64,000 bases of DNA from Chloroflexota bacterium (GTDB taxonomy: Bacteria > Chloroflexota > UBA11872 > VXOZ01). Shown here in pieces: positions 22,082 to 31,107 of this stretch. Every line of letters starts with the position of its first letter. Within the stretch, counting starts at the first letter, position 1. The stretch is from NCBI GenBank assembly GCA_012270555.1, contig JAAXIC010000030.1, positions 127,103 through 191,102 of the forward strand. Direction: 5' to 3'. The notes beneath the pieces were generated by a model that did not search any database, was not told the DNA's origin, and saw only the letters and a program-made list of their open reading frames with translations. The translations under genes were made by a program, and so were the position numbers.

Positions 22082-23272
22082 TCACTGTGCTCTATCCTTC
22101 CTTCTCCGCTCGATACTTGCCCAGTCAAAGCGGCGGCTGCGCGGCCTCGTCCTCATTATCGTCTCTTCATAGAATGCAGCCAGTTGCGTCGCGATCTTCT
22201 CCCAAGAGTAATCTTGCGCCGCAGCTAAGCCCTTTGCGCCGGTCTCCAGGCGCAGAGACTCGTTGTCGAGAAAGCGCATTAGTTCACGGGCCAAGGCCGC
22301 GTCATCTTCCGGGGGTACTAACGCACCGGCTCCGGTGCCTTCTAACACGCCGTGGTAGCCCTCGATGTCCGATGCCACGACCGGTTTGCCGGCCGCCATT
22401 GCCTCCAGCAAGACGATTCCTTGACTTTCGCCGCCCGTCGACGGCGCGCAGAAGACATGGCACGACTTGTAATATCGCACCTTGTCTTCTCTACTCACAA
22501 AACCGACGAAAAGCACATTTGACAGCCCAAGCTGTGCCACTCTCTTCTCGCTTTCCGCACGCTGTTCTTCAGTGAACGCTCCGACAACTACAAGGCGAAC
22601 GTCTTGGCTCGCGCTATCCTGCACTCTACGCAGTGCCTGCAGAAGGTACGTAAGGCCCTTGCGTTTCTCCAGCCTCCCCACAAACAACACATTTAGCTTG
22701 CCGTCATCGAGTTCGGAGAAAGGAGGCAGGGCGCTCTGGAAGAGCTGCATGTCGATGCCATTGGGAATGATGCGGTATTGCGAGGGAAAGTAGCGTTCAA
22801 TTAACTGGCGCGCCGCCTCGGATACCGCAATCCGCCCCTGCAAACGGTTGAAATACCGCTTCAACAACGGCTTGCCGTAGAGATAGGCGAAATGCGAGCG
22901 TCGGTACGTGTGAAAAGTTCCCACGTTTACCGTGCGGGAGTGACGGAGCACCGTGATGGGCAAGGCAGGGGCGAGCGGCTCGTGCAGGTGCACTATGTCG
23001 AAGCGCTCGTTAGCGAGGATTTCCTTCACCTGGCGGGAGAGCGTAAGCGAGAGTGAAATGCGGGCAACAGAGGCGTTGGTAGGAACCCTGACAATGGTCT
23101 TCCCCACCCGGTACAGGTTGTCATAGGGCAACTCATCCTCCGATTGAGAGGAGGGGGCCAGTATGCGGACCTCGTGCCCCATACCTTGGAATTGGGCATT
23201 GAGGTGACTGATGTGCTCAGTCACGCCGCCTGGGTAGGCATAATCGTAAGGTGAAACAAGGGCAATCTTCAT
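22082..23272 (-). CDS. Glycosyltransferase family 4 (PimA-like)
   Basis: MKIALVSPYDYAYPGGVTEHISHLNAQF, FVGRLEKRKGLTYLLQAL, CAPSTGGESQGIVLLEAMAAGKPVVASDIEGYHGVL. Confidence 0.88.
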   Translation of the reverse strand: MKIALVSPYDYAYPGGVTEHISHLNAQFQGMGHEVRILAPSSQSEDELPYDNLYRVGKTIVRVPTNASVARISLSLTLSRQVKEILANERFDIVHLHEPLAPALPITVLRHSRTVNVGTFHTYRRSHFAYLYGKPLLKRYFNRLQGRIAVSEAARQLIERYFPSQYRIIPNGIDMQLFQSALPPFSELDDGKLNVLFVGRLEKRKGLTYLLQALRRVQDSASQDVRLVVVGAFTEEQRAESEKRVAQLGLSNVLFVGFVSREDKVRYYKSCHVFCAPSTGGESQGIVLLEAMAAGKPVVASDIEGYHGVLEGTGAGALVPPEDDAALARELMRFLDNESLRLETGAKGLAAAQDYSWEKIATQLAAFYEETIMRTRPRSRRFDWASIERRRKDRAQ

Positions 23273-23280
23273 GCTTCGCC

Positions 23281-23979
23281 TCACTTGCCGGGCACAAGCG
23301 TCTGTCCCAGCCAGTCTGCATAGCGCCGCATCTTGCGCCGGAAATAGAGCATCGACTCATCAAGGTCGAAATAGCCACCGCGCGCCAGGGTCGTATTCTG
23401 ATTAATCGCTTCCCGCAAGTCTTCAGCCGTGTTTCCAGGAAAGAGGGTGTGCGCTTTACCGATGCCCTCCAAGATGTGGGCATCACTTCCGCCGACCTGG
23501 GGAACGCCCAATCTTTGCTGGATCTCAAGTGCCTTCTCGTAGCTCATCTTGCCGGCCGGACTGGCGTTCATGACCTCAATCGCATCAAAATGATACCCTT
23601 TCCTCTCCAGCCGTCTGAACGTGAACGGTCTGAAGCTGAGGGTCAACCAGGACATCGGGTGCGGCACAACGATCAATCCGCCTTGCTCCCGGATGGCGTC
23701 AATCGTCCATTCAGCGCTGCGGAGCACAGGAAACGCCGTCTCAACCCATAGGCCAATAAGGTGTCCGTCGAACGTAGACACCTCGATGCCGGGAATAACG
23801 TCTACACCTGGGAACTGATCGGCGAGGGCGGCGGCCTCCAATGCCCCGTCAATCTCGTCGTGGTCCGTGACGGCAAGGACAGATATATCGGTCTCGGCAC
23901 TGACATACTCGAGCATCTCATAGGGTGTAAATGTGCCGTCGCTCGCCTTGGTATGAATGTGCAAGTCCGCTTTGCTCAT
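23281..23979 (-). CDS. PHP-domain phosphoesterase
   Basis: KADLHIHTKASDGTFTPYEM, AVTDHDEIDGAL, VPHPMSW, GGSDAH. Confidence 0.88.
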   Translation of the reverse strand: MSKADLHIHTKASDGTFTPYEMLEYVSAETDISVLAVTDHDEIDGALEAAALADQFPGVDVIPGIEVSTFDGHLIGLWVETAFPVLRSAEWTIDAIREQGGLIVVPHPMSWLTLSFRPFTFRRLERKGYHFDAIEVMNASPAGKMSYEKALEIQQRLGVPQVGGSDAHILEGIGKAHTLFPGNTAEDLREAINQNTTLARGGYFDLDESMLYFRRKMRRYADWLGQTLVPGK

Positions 23980-24041
23980 CTCAGGCGGGGTTGAAAACTC
24001 TTCCGGTGTCCTGCGCATCCGCTTGGCCCTTCCCCTCAAGC

Positions 24042-24947
24042 TCAACCTTCAGTAGGTAACCCGGCAGTCGTGGTCTGCGGCCACATTGCACGAAACATAT
24101 ACCACTGTTCCGGACACGAACGGATAACTTCCTCCAGTTGATCCGTGAGTTGCTGCATTGTCTTCTGAATGTCCTGCTTTTCGTCATCGCTGGGTACGGC
24201 GTATATCGGCGGGTAAACGGTGACAGACAATCCGTTGTTCCTAAGTCGCAGGCACTGACACATCACCAGCGGCGCGCCGGTGCGCAGGGCAAGTGCGGCG
24301 GGACCGGAGGGCAAGTGTGCCCGGCTGCCGAAAAACGTGACCGGAACGCCACGCCCAGTCATCGGCCGGTCAAACAGAAGTCCTACGACGCGGTTAGACT
24401 GCAATTGCCGCAACATGGCGCGCAGTCCAATCTCTGCGGGGACCGTATCAATCCCCAAGCGCTCCCGCACTCTGCACGCAATCCAATTCATGGCTCCGTT
24501 TTGCAGTTCGTCAACCGGTATCAGCACGGGGAACCGTTGCGCGAGCATCGCGCCGCCCAAGTCCCAAAGGCCGAAGTGTCCGGAAACGAATATAGCGCCC
24601 TTCCCCGCTTGCAAGGCTTCGGCAATGTGCTCTTCTCCGTTGAACTCCCGGACACGACTTTGCAGTCGCTTGGGGGTCATCCGCATCCAGCTCAGGAAGT
24701 CCGCAAGATACCAGCTATAGTTCTCCATGGACTTCTTGGCAACGCGTTGCGTCTCAGGATGCTGCGCCGGTTTCCCCAAGACATGGGACATATTGTCTAT
24801 CGCGTTCTCTCGGCCGGTCTGCCACGCCACAAAGACCACGCCCGCCAGCGCACTCGCGATGCGATACTTGGCAGTCTGCGGCAGAGCGCCGTCTAGTGCG
24901 GCCCCCAATCGTAGTAAGAGTCGTCCCAAGAGGTTGCCAACTGACAT
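24042..24947 (-). CDS. Lysophospholipid acyltransferase, LpxL/HtrB/PatA-like
   Basis: GAIFVSGHFGLWDLGGAML, VVGLLFDRPMTGRGVPVTFFG, CPEQWYMFRAMW; start at 24947. Confidence 0.87.
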   Translation of the reverse strand: MSVGNLLGRLLLRLGAALDGALPQTAKYRIASALAGVVFVAWQTGRENAIDNMSHVLGKPAQHPETQRVAKKSMENYSWYLADFLSWMRMTPKRLQSRVREFNGEEHIAEALQAGKGAIFVSGHFGLWDLGGAMLAQRFPVLIPVDELQNGAMNWIACRVRERLGIDTVPAEIGLRAMLRQLQSNRVVGLLFDRPMTGRGVPVTFFGSRAHLPSGPAALALRTGAPLVMCQCLRLRNNGLSVTVYPPIYAVPSDDEKQDIQKTMQQLTDQLEEVIRSCPEQWYMFRAMWPQTTTAGLPTEG

Positions 24948-24966
24948 CCCACTAACTCGAAGTAAA

Positions 24967-26076
24967 CTACTCCGCACCCTGAAGCACGTGATCCGCATCG
25001 TCGCCGGATCCTGCAATGAAATCTTCCAACATCGCGCGCGCCCGTTCGTCAGCGATTTGCTCTGGCGGCGACTTCATCAAGTAGGCCGACGCCGCAACGA
25101 GCGTGCCGCTCAAATCCCGATCGAGCCCGATCTTGGCCAGACGCACGGCATCGAGCACCACGCCTGCTGAATTGGGTGAATCCCAGACTTCCAGTTTGAG
25201 TTCGGCGCGCAACGGCACGTCGCCAAAGGCCCGACCGTTCATGTAGATGTACGCCCACTTGCGGTCCTCCAAGAACGGCACGTGGTCGCTAGGGCCAATA
25301 TAAACGTTGTCCGCGCCGGGATCGTAGTCCAACTGTGAGGTTACCGCGTTCGTCTTAGACTCTTTCTTGGAGCTCAGACGCGCACGCTCGAGCATATTGA
25401 GGAAGTCAGTGTTGCCACCTACGTTGAGTTGGCTGGTCTCTTCCAGGCGCACACCGCGCTCTCGGAACAACCTCGCCAGCGCGCGATGGACGATGGTCGC
25501 TCCCACTTGTGACTTGATGTCATCGCCCACAATCGGCACTCCCGCTTCATGGAAGCGCCGCTGCCAATAGGGCTCGCGGCCGATGAAGACCGGTATGCAA
25601 TTGACGAATGCGCAACCGGCCTGCAGGACCTGCTCCACGTACCACTTCGTGGCCTCTTCACTGCCTACGGGCAGGTAGCTCACGAGAACGTCCGTGCCGG
25701 TCTCCTTCAGGATGTTGACGATATCGTCGGTCGAGCCTGACGCCTTGTTTACCACGCCGCTGAGGTACTGGCCGATGCCGTCATGGGTCATGCCCCGATG
25801 CACCGGCACGCCAAGAGGCTCTACCTCAGAAAACTTGATCGTGTTATTGGGCGCTTCCCAAATCGCCTCGCCCAGGTCTTTGCCAACTTTATTCTCGTCA
25901 ACGTCAAAGGCGGCAGAAAACTCAATGTCGCTCACATGATAGTCACCCAGACGCACGTGCATGAGACCGGGCACAAAGTCCGTGTCCGCTGCGTTTCGAT
26001 AATAGTGCACGCCCTGAATCAAAGACGACGCGCAGTTTCCTACTCCAACAATCGCTACCCGTACCTTACTACTCAC
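24967..26076 (-). CDS. ino1: myo-Inositol-1-phosphate synthase
   Basis: [74 protein letters not shown] start at 26076 with upstream GGGAGAG. Confidence 0.93.
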   Translation of the reverse strand: MSSKVRVAIVGVGNCASSLIQGVHYYRNAADTDFVPGLMHVRLGDYHVSDIEFSAAFDVDENKVGKDLGEAIWEAPNNTIKFSEVEPLGVPVHRGMTHDGIGQYLSGVVNKASGSTDDIVNILKETGTDVLVSYLPVGSEEATKWYVEQVLQAGCAFVNCIPVFIGREPYWQRRFHEAGVPIVGDDIKSQVGATIVHRALARLFRERGVRLEETSQLNVGGNTDFLNMLERARLSSKKESKTNAVTSQLDYDPGADNVYIGPSDHVPFLEDRKWAYIYMNGRAFGDVPLRAELKLEVWDSPNSAGVVLDAVRLAKIGLDRDLSGTLVAASAYLMKSPPEQIADERARAMLEDFIAGSGDDADHVLQGAE

Positions 26077-26184
26077 CGGTTCAACTCTCCCTACCGCTGT
26101 TACACTACTTCCTGCTAACTTCCTGCGGTGTGCAGCCTCCCTGCCGCACCCATTCATACTCTAAGCATGGTCGGTTCGAGCGCC

Positions 26185-26511
26185 TCAAGACGAACTGGCA
26201 GCTTGCTCCGCAAGTGCCGGATCCGCGTCCGGCTCCGCTCCAAGCAATTCATCCAGCCTTTGAGAGACTTGCTGGAATCCGGTACGATTGACCGCGTAAT
26301 AGACCTGCCGACCGTCCTTGGTTGCGTCTACCAATCCAGCGCGCCGCAGAATGCTCAAGTGCCAAGAGAGCAGCGGCTGGCTGATGCGCACCTGCTCGCG
26401 TAATTCGGTCACCGTCATCGCCTCCTTGGCGGCCAAGAGCTGTAAAATCTCCAGGCGCGAACGGCTGGCAAGCGCACGCAACTGTCTGCTGAGTTCACGA
26501 ACCGATTGCAT
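26185..26511 (-). CDS. ArsR-family HTH regulator
   Basis: LRALASRSRLEILQLLAAKEAMTVTELREQVRISQPLLSWHLSILRRAGLVDATKDGRQVYYAVN; start ATG 26511 with GGAGACGTA RBS. Confidence 0.92.
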   Translation of the reverse strand: MQSVRELSRQLRALASRSRLEILQLLAAKEAMTVTELREQVRISQPLLSWHLSILRRAGLVDATKDGRQVYYAVNRTGFQQVSQRLDELLGAEPDADPALAEQAASSS

Positions 26512-26981
26512 TACGTCTCCTAGATGAACGTTACCCCTCACCTCACATATATATCAATTATAGTTGAAGTGATTTTTCTTTATATTATCCTGCAACCATG
26601 CACTCGTCAAGAGAGCTAAGCCGGAATTCATCTCTATGACTGGCTTTGTGTAGCAAGTCGCATCGATGTAACCAATACCACAGCATGAATGTTCAGGGCT
26701 TAAGCTTAAAGCGAAAGTACCATCTTGTAAGCAGTGCTAACACCGGGAAGGCGGTCTCGCCTGAGCATTCAAGTGTCTTTGGCCTCCTTACAATATTCGA
26801 GACTGGCACTTCCGTAAGCGCAATTGAGATTTCTTCTATTGGGATAAGGGATCATGACACACTGTGTTGTATACTGCAGACAAGTGCCCAGAAGGTTTTC
26901 TGCGGTCACTTGGGCAGTGCATAGGGTGAGTTGGGCTTGTTGAGCGTAACTCGCAACTGACGGGAACTAGCTCCAACAAAC

Positions 26982-27386
26982 ATGCCGATGCAGTTTGAAT
27001 TCGTCGTAGGTGGACCTCCCATATCCCAACAAACTAAAAACAGAATGGGATTACGGCAGTGGAAGAACTCGGTGAGGAATGCCGCAAAAAAGCGATGGGG
27101 GATTGGAACCCCGTTTTCCGGAGGGGTTATAGTATCCATTACTTATTTCTACATAGATCCACCCCCTGACGTCGATAACATAACCAAGCCAATCCTTGAT
27201 GCAATGAAAGGGCTTATCTATATCGATGACCGCCAAGTGTCTGACTTGGTTTGCCGCAAGAGAGACCTGAATTCTAATTTACAAATTCAGAACCCCTCAG
27301 CCCTCCTAAGCACCAGGCTCGGAGACTCCGGTCAATTCCTTTACATCAACATTAGAGATGCGTCTAGCCAGGAGGTGTTACCTTGA
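26982..27386 (+). CDS. RusA-family Holliday junction endonuclease-like protein
   Basis: Conserved acidic core PPPDVDNITKPILDAMKGLIYIDDRQV (DxDNxxK...DD). Confidence 0.85.
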   Translation: MPMQFEFVVGGPPISQQTKNRMGLRQWKNSVRNAAKKRWGIGTPFSGGVIVSITYFYIDPPPDVDNITKPILDAMKGLIYIDDRQVSDLVCRKRDLNSNLQIQNPSALLSTRLGDSGQFLYINIRDASSQEVLP

Positions 27387-28057
27387 TAAAGAATGCTACC
27401 GCTGCAGAGACCCTATTGATCCAAAAGACTGCGGCAGAATATCGCAAGAAAGGATACGAGGTCTCGGTAGAGGTGTCACTCGACTTCCTACCTGGGTTTA
27501 GGGCGGACCTAATTGCGAAAAGAGATGATGAGGCAAGGATAGTTGCGGTCAAGTCCCGTTCCTCTCTCGCCGCTGAGCCTCGAATTGGCGAGCTCGCCCA
27601 AATTGTTGAAACCAAGCCTGGCTGGAGTTTCGAGTTGCTGCTAGTAGGTGAGCCAGAAAAACTCGATTCGCCTGCTGGTGCTCGACCCTTCATTGGCGAT
27701 GAGACAAAGAGTAGAGCCGTTGAAGCGGAAAACTCTCTTAGAGCCGGCTTTCCTGAGGCCGCATTCTTGCTCGCATGGTCAGCTTGCGAGGCTGTCATAA
27801 GAGCACTGGTCGAAGCGGAGGGGGTTTCAAACCCGAGCATAACAAGGCCCGGCTACGTTCTCGATCAGGCTGTCTATATCGGCGCGATTTCTAGGGATGA
27901 TTACAACTACCTGACGAATCTACAGAGGTATAGGAATGCCATTGTTCATGGATTTACCGCCAGTGGATTTGACGAAGAGATGGTTCAAGGCTTGATTGAA
28001 ACAGTACACCGGATAGCCCAGAACGGCTCGGTAAGCGGAGACGGTTCCGATCAATAG
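27383..28057 (+). CDS. Putative restriction-endonuclease-fold protein with a C-terminal HEPN-like domain
   Basis: N-terminal LIQKTAAEYRKKGYEVSVEVSLDFLPGFRADLIAKRDDEARIVAVKSRSSL (REase fold); C-terminal RYRNAIVHGF contains the HEPN Rx4H motif. TTG start overlaps the RusA stop. Confidence 0.65.
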   Translation: MIKNATAAETLLIQKTAAEYRKKGYEVSVEVSLDFLPGFRADLIAKRDDEARIVAVKSRSSLAAEPRIGELAQIVETKPGWSFELLLVGEPEKLDSPAGARPFIGDETKSRAVEAENSLRAGFPEAAFLLAWSACEAVIRALVEAEGVSNPSITRPGYVLDQAVYIGAISRDDYNYLTNLQRYRNAIVHGFTASGFDEEMVQGLIETVHRIAQNGSVSGDGSDQ

Positions 28058-28144
28058 AATAGCCTCATCTTAAGCGCTACTCTGCCTCCATTAGGTATGT
28101 TTTTCGGCACAGGCTGTGCTTCCACCTGAGATTCTTCTGATAGC

Positions 28145-29257
28145 ATGCGAGTGGCTTTTGCGCACGATTACTTCTACGCCCTGGGGGGTGCCGAGCAGAC
28201 CGTGGCGGTTCTGCACGGCCTCTGGCCGGAAGCGCCCGTGTACACCTCTTTCGTTGACCGCAGCACGTTTCCGCTGGACATCGCTCCTTGGGACGTGCGC
28301 GCCTCGTTTCTTCAGAGGATCCCCCATCCGGCGCGAGTACAGAAGTTCCTCACGCCCCTCTATCCGCTCGCGTTCCGCAGCTTTGACACGGAGCCGTTCG
28401 ATGCTGTCATCTCCTCGGCGAGCTTTGCCGCCAAGGGCCTCCCGCGACGCAATGATACGCTGCACATTTGCTACTGCTACACGCCGCCGCGCTTTCTCTG
28501 GGGCCTGACGCCGGCCACGGACCGCCAGCGCATGCCTTGGGTGCTCCGCGGCTTAGACGCGTTGCTCCGACCGCATCTGCGGCGCTGGGACCGCTGGGCC
28601 GCAGCACAGCCGCACCACATGGTAGCGATTTCGCATACCGTGGCAGCGCGCATTCGCCGCGTCTACGGCAGAGAGGCCACCGTCATCTATCCGCCGGTAG
28701 CCACGCGCCGCTTTCACTCGCAGCCATGCCGCGATGAAGGGTATTATGTATACGTGGGACGCTTGGAAGCCCATAAGCGCATCAACCTGGCAATTGCGGC
28801 GGCCCAAGCTGCTGGCGTTCCGCTGCGCGTGATCGGCGACGGTCCGCTGCGTGACCGCCTGGCAAAAACGACTCCCGCCAATGTCGCTTTGCTCGGCTGG
28901 CTGCCGGAAGAAGCGTTGCTGACACAACTCGCCGGGTGCCGCGCCCTGCTCTTCCCCGGAGAGGAAGACTTCGGCATCGTGATGGTAGAAGCGTTAAGCG
29001 CGGGTAAGCCGGTCATCGCGTTCGGCGCTGGCGGCGCGACTGAGATCGTGCAGCCAGGCGTCAACGGCGTACTCGTAGCGGAGCAGTCCGCAGCCGCCTT
29101 CGCACAGGCGCTGCGGGACTTCGACCCTGCTCGGTATTCACCCGAATCATGCCGCCAGACTGCCGCCCAATTCGACGAATCAGTCTTTTCTCTTCAGTTC
29201 AAGGCATTTGTGGAGGAGAAGTGGACGGAGTTCACACAGAGTCTTCAAAGCACCTAG
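28145..29257 (+). CDS. Glycosyltransferase family 4
   Basis: MRVAFAHDYFYALGGAEQTVAVLHGLWPEAPVYTS, YVGRLEAHKRINLAIAAAQAAGVPLRVIGDGP, FPGEEDFGIVMVEALSAGKPVIAFGAGGATEIV. Confidence 0.92.
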   Translation: MRVAFAHDYFYALGGAEQTVAVLHGLWPEAPVYTSFVDRSTFPLDIAPWDVRASFLQRIPHPARVQKFLTPLYPLAFRSFDTEPFDAVISSASFAAKGLPRRNDTLHICYCYTPPRFLWGLTPATDRQRMPWVLRGLDALLRPHLRRWDRWAAAQPHHMVAISHTVAARIRRVYGREATVIYPPVATRRFHSQPCRDEGYYVYVGRLEAHKRINLAIAAAQAAGVPLRVIGDGPLRDRLAKTTPANVALLGWLPEEALLTQLAGCRALLFPGEEDFGIVMVEALSAGKPVIAFGAGGATEIVQPGVNGVLVAEQSAAAFAQALRDFDPARYSPESCRQTAAQFDESVFSLQFKAFVEEKWTEFTQSLQST

Positions 29258-30006
29258 ACAGAGCAAGTGATAGCAGGCCAGTCAGCGCCGCGGTGCTTGG
29301 CGTGCGCGTGGATTGTGTAACTATGCCTCAGGCGGTGGATCATTGCTCTCAGCTCCTCGACACTGCCGGCCGTCATCAAGTGGTGACGCTCAATCCTGAA
29401 TTCGTGATGTACGCCCAGCGCGACGCTGACTTCCGTAGGCTCGTACGTGACGCCAGCTTTGTCGTACCTGACGGCGCCGGCATCGTCTGGGCCTTGCGCC
29501 GACAAGGCATCGCCAACGTGAAACGTGTTACCGGCATAGACCTTATGCAGGAATTGTGCGTCCGTGCCGCGCAAGAGCGGGTGCCCGTGTTTCTGCTAGG
29601 CGCCGCACCGGGGATTGCCGCGCAGGCAGCGGCAATCTTGCAGCGAGAAAACCCTGATCTTGTTATCGCCGGCACAGCCGTCGGCGCGCCCGACGCCAAG
29701 CAGGCGCCCGCGCTGTGCGCACGGATCCGTGAGTCCGGCGCGGGTGTTCTCTTCGTTGCCTTCGGTTGTCCGGCGCAAGACTTCTGGATCCAGCAATACC
29801 AGGAAGCCACCGGCGCGCGCTTGGCGATGGGCGTGGGCGGGAGCTTTGACTATATTTCCGGCACCGTGGCCCGCGCCCCACTCTGGGTGCAGCGGCTGAA
29901 CCTTGAGTGGTGCTATCGCCTGCTGCGCCAGCCGTGGCGCTGGCGGCGGCAGCTTTCGCTCATCCCATATCTGTGGAAAGTCCTCCGTGAGAATACGCAG
30001 CATTGA
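29221..30006 (+). CDS. WecB/TagA/CpsF-family glycosyltransferase
   Basis: VVTLNPEFVMYAQRD, FVVPDGAGIVWALRRQG, RVTGIDLMQELC, VAFGCPAQDFWIQQYQEATGARLAMGVGGSFDYISG; GTG 29221 is a plausible start overlapping the upstream gene. Confidence 0.92.
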   Translation: MDGVHTESSKHLDRASDSRPVSAAVLGVRVDCVTMPQAVDHCSQLLDTAGRHQVVTLNPEFVMYAQRDADFRRLVRDASFVVPDGAGIVWALRRQGIANVKRVTGIDLMQELCVRAAQERVPVFLLGAAPGIAAQAAAILQRENPDLVIAGTAVGAPDAKQAPALCARIRESGAGVLFVAFGCPAQDFWIQQYQEATGARLAMGVGGSFDYISGTVARAPLWVQRLNLEWCYRLLRQPWRWRRQLSLIPYLWKVLRENTQH

Positions 30007-30078
30007 ATTGATTTCTCGCTTTTTGATAGCAACATTCGAGGCAGATTGCTCCAGCACGCATAACCCAAAGGGAAAGTC

Positions 30079-31107
30079 TTGAAGAGCCCTAACCAACCTG
30101 GACCGGTACCTCGTCTGTCCGCTGGCAACATGCAGCAGGGCTTCGATGTCTTGGTTGCGGGCAGCGTCAACACGGACTTTGTCGTACCCGTGCCGACGCT
30201 TCCCCAAGCCGGTGAGACCGTGCTGGGCAATGATCTGCAGCACCTTGGCGGTGGCAAAGGCGCGAACCAAGCGGTAGCGGCGGCGCGGCTGGGCGCACGA
30301 ACTGCCTTCATGGGCTGTATCGGAACCGACGCGTTTGGCAGTGCGCGCGTAGCAGAGCTAGAATCTCACGGTGTGGCAGTCGGCGCCATAGTAACCGATG
30401 CTGTGCGCCCTACCGGCGCGGCACTCATTCTCGTGGACGGACGCGGTGAAAACATGATTGCCGTGTCTCCCGGCGCCAATGCGGCGCTCACGCCGTCTCA
30501 CGTTGCCGCCGCTACAGCGCTCTTTGCCCAAAGCCGTGCGCTCGTATGTCAGCTTGAAGTACCGCTCGACACGGTACAGGCCGCTCTCAACCTGGCACGT
30601 GAATACGAAATGACGACAGTACTAAACGCAGCGCCCGGCAACCCTGCTGCGGCTTCTCTGCTGGCAGCAACGGACGTACTGGTCGTAAACCGCGTGGAAG
30701 CCGAGGCTCTCACGGGAGACTCAGTGAACTCTTTAGATGAGGCCCGCGCAACTGCAAAAGCGCTCCGTAACAAGGTCAGTCACGCCGCCATCCTTACGCT
30801 CGGCGCTGCGGGCAGCCTTGTCGCAACGTCGGACGGCGTTGCACATGTTCCCGCCTGGCAGGTAACGACTGTTGATGCCACGGCCGCCGGCGATGCCTTT
30901 GTTGGCGCGCTTGCGGCAGCAATTTCACGGGGAAAGACCGTTATGGACGCCGCACCGGTTGCGACTGCGGCGGCTGCGATCACGGTGGGACGGTTTGGCG
31001 CGCAGCAGTCACTGCCAACCGGCGAGGAAGTCGCCGCGTTTCTGCACAATCCCACGGTTGCCACGCCTGCTGTAAGCCATCATGATGGGAAAGTCGATAG
31101 CGCGTGA
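30079..31107 (+). CDS. rbsK: Ribokinase (PfkB family)
   Basis: FDVLVAGSVNTDFVVPVPTLPQAGETVLGNDLQHLGGGKGANQAVAAARLGARTAFMGCIGTDAFG; VDATAAGDAFVGAL. Confidence 0.88.
   Translation: MKSPNQPGPVPRLSAGNMQQGFDVLVAGSVNTDFVVPVPTLPQAGETVLGNDLQHLGGGKGANQAVAAARLGARTAFMGCIGTDAFGSARVAELESHGVAVGAIVTDAVRPTGAALILVDGRGENMIAVSPGANAALTPSHVAAATALFAQSRALVCQLEVPLDTVQAALNLAREYEMTTVLNAAPGNPAAASLLAATDVLVVNRVEAEALTGDSVNSLDEARATAKALRNKVSHAAILTLGAAGSLVATSDGVAHVPAWQVTTVDATAAGDAFVGALAAAISRGKTVMDAAPVATAAAAITVGRFGAQQSLPTGEEVAAFLHNPTVATPAVSHHDGKVDSA

Noticed and set aside
26646-26924. 92-aa ORF ahead of the RusA-like gene
   Set aside because: No ribosome-binding site or domain resemblance; composition looks intergenic.
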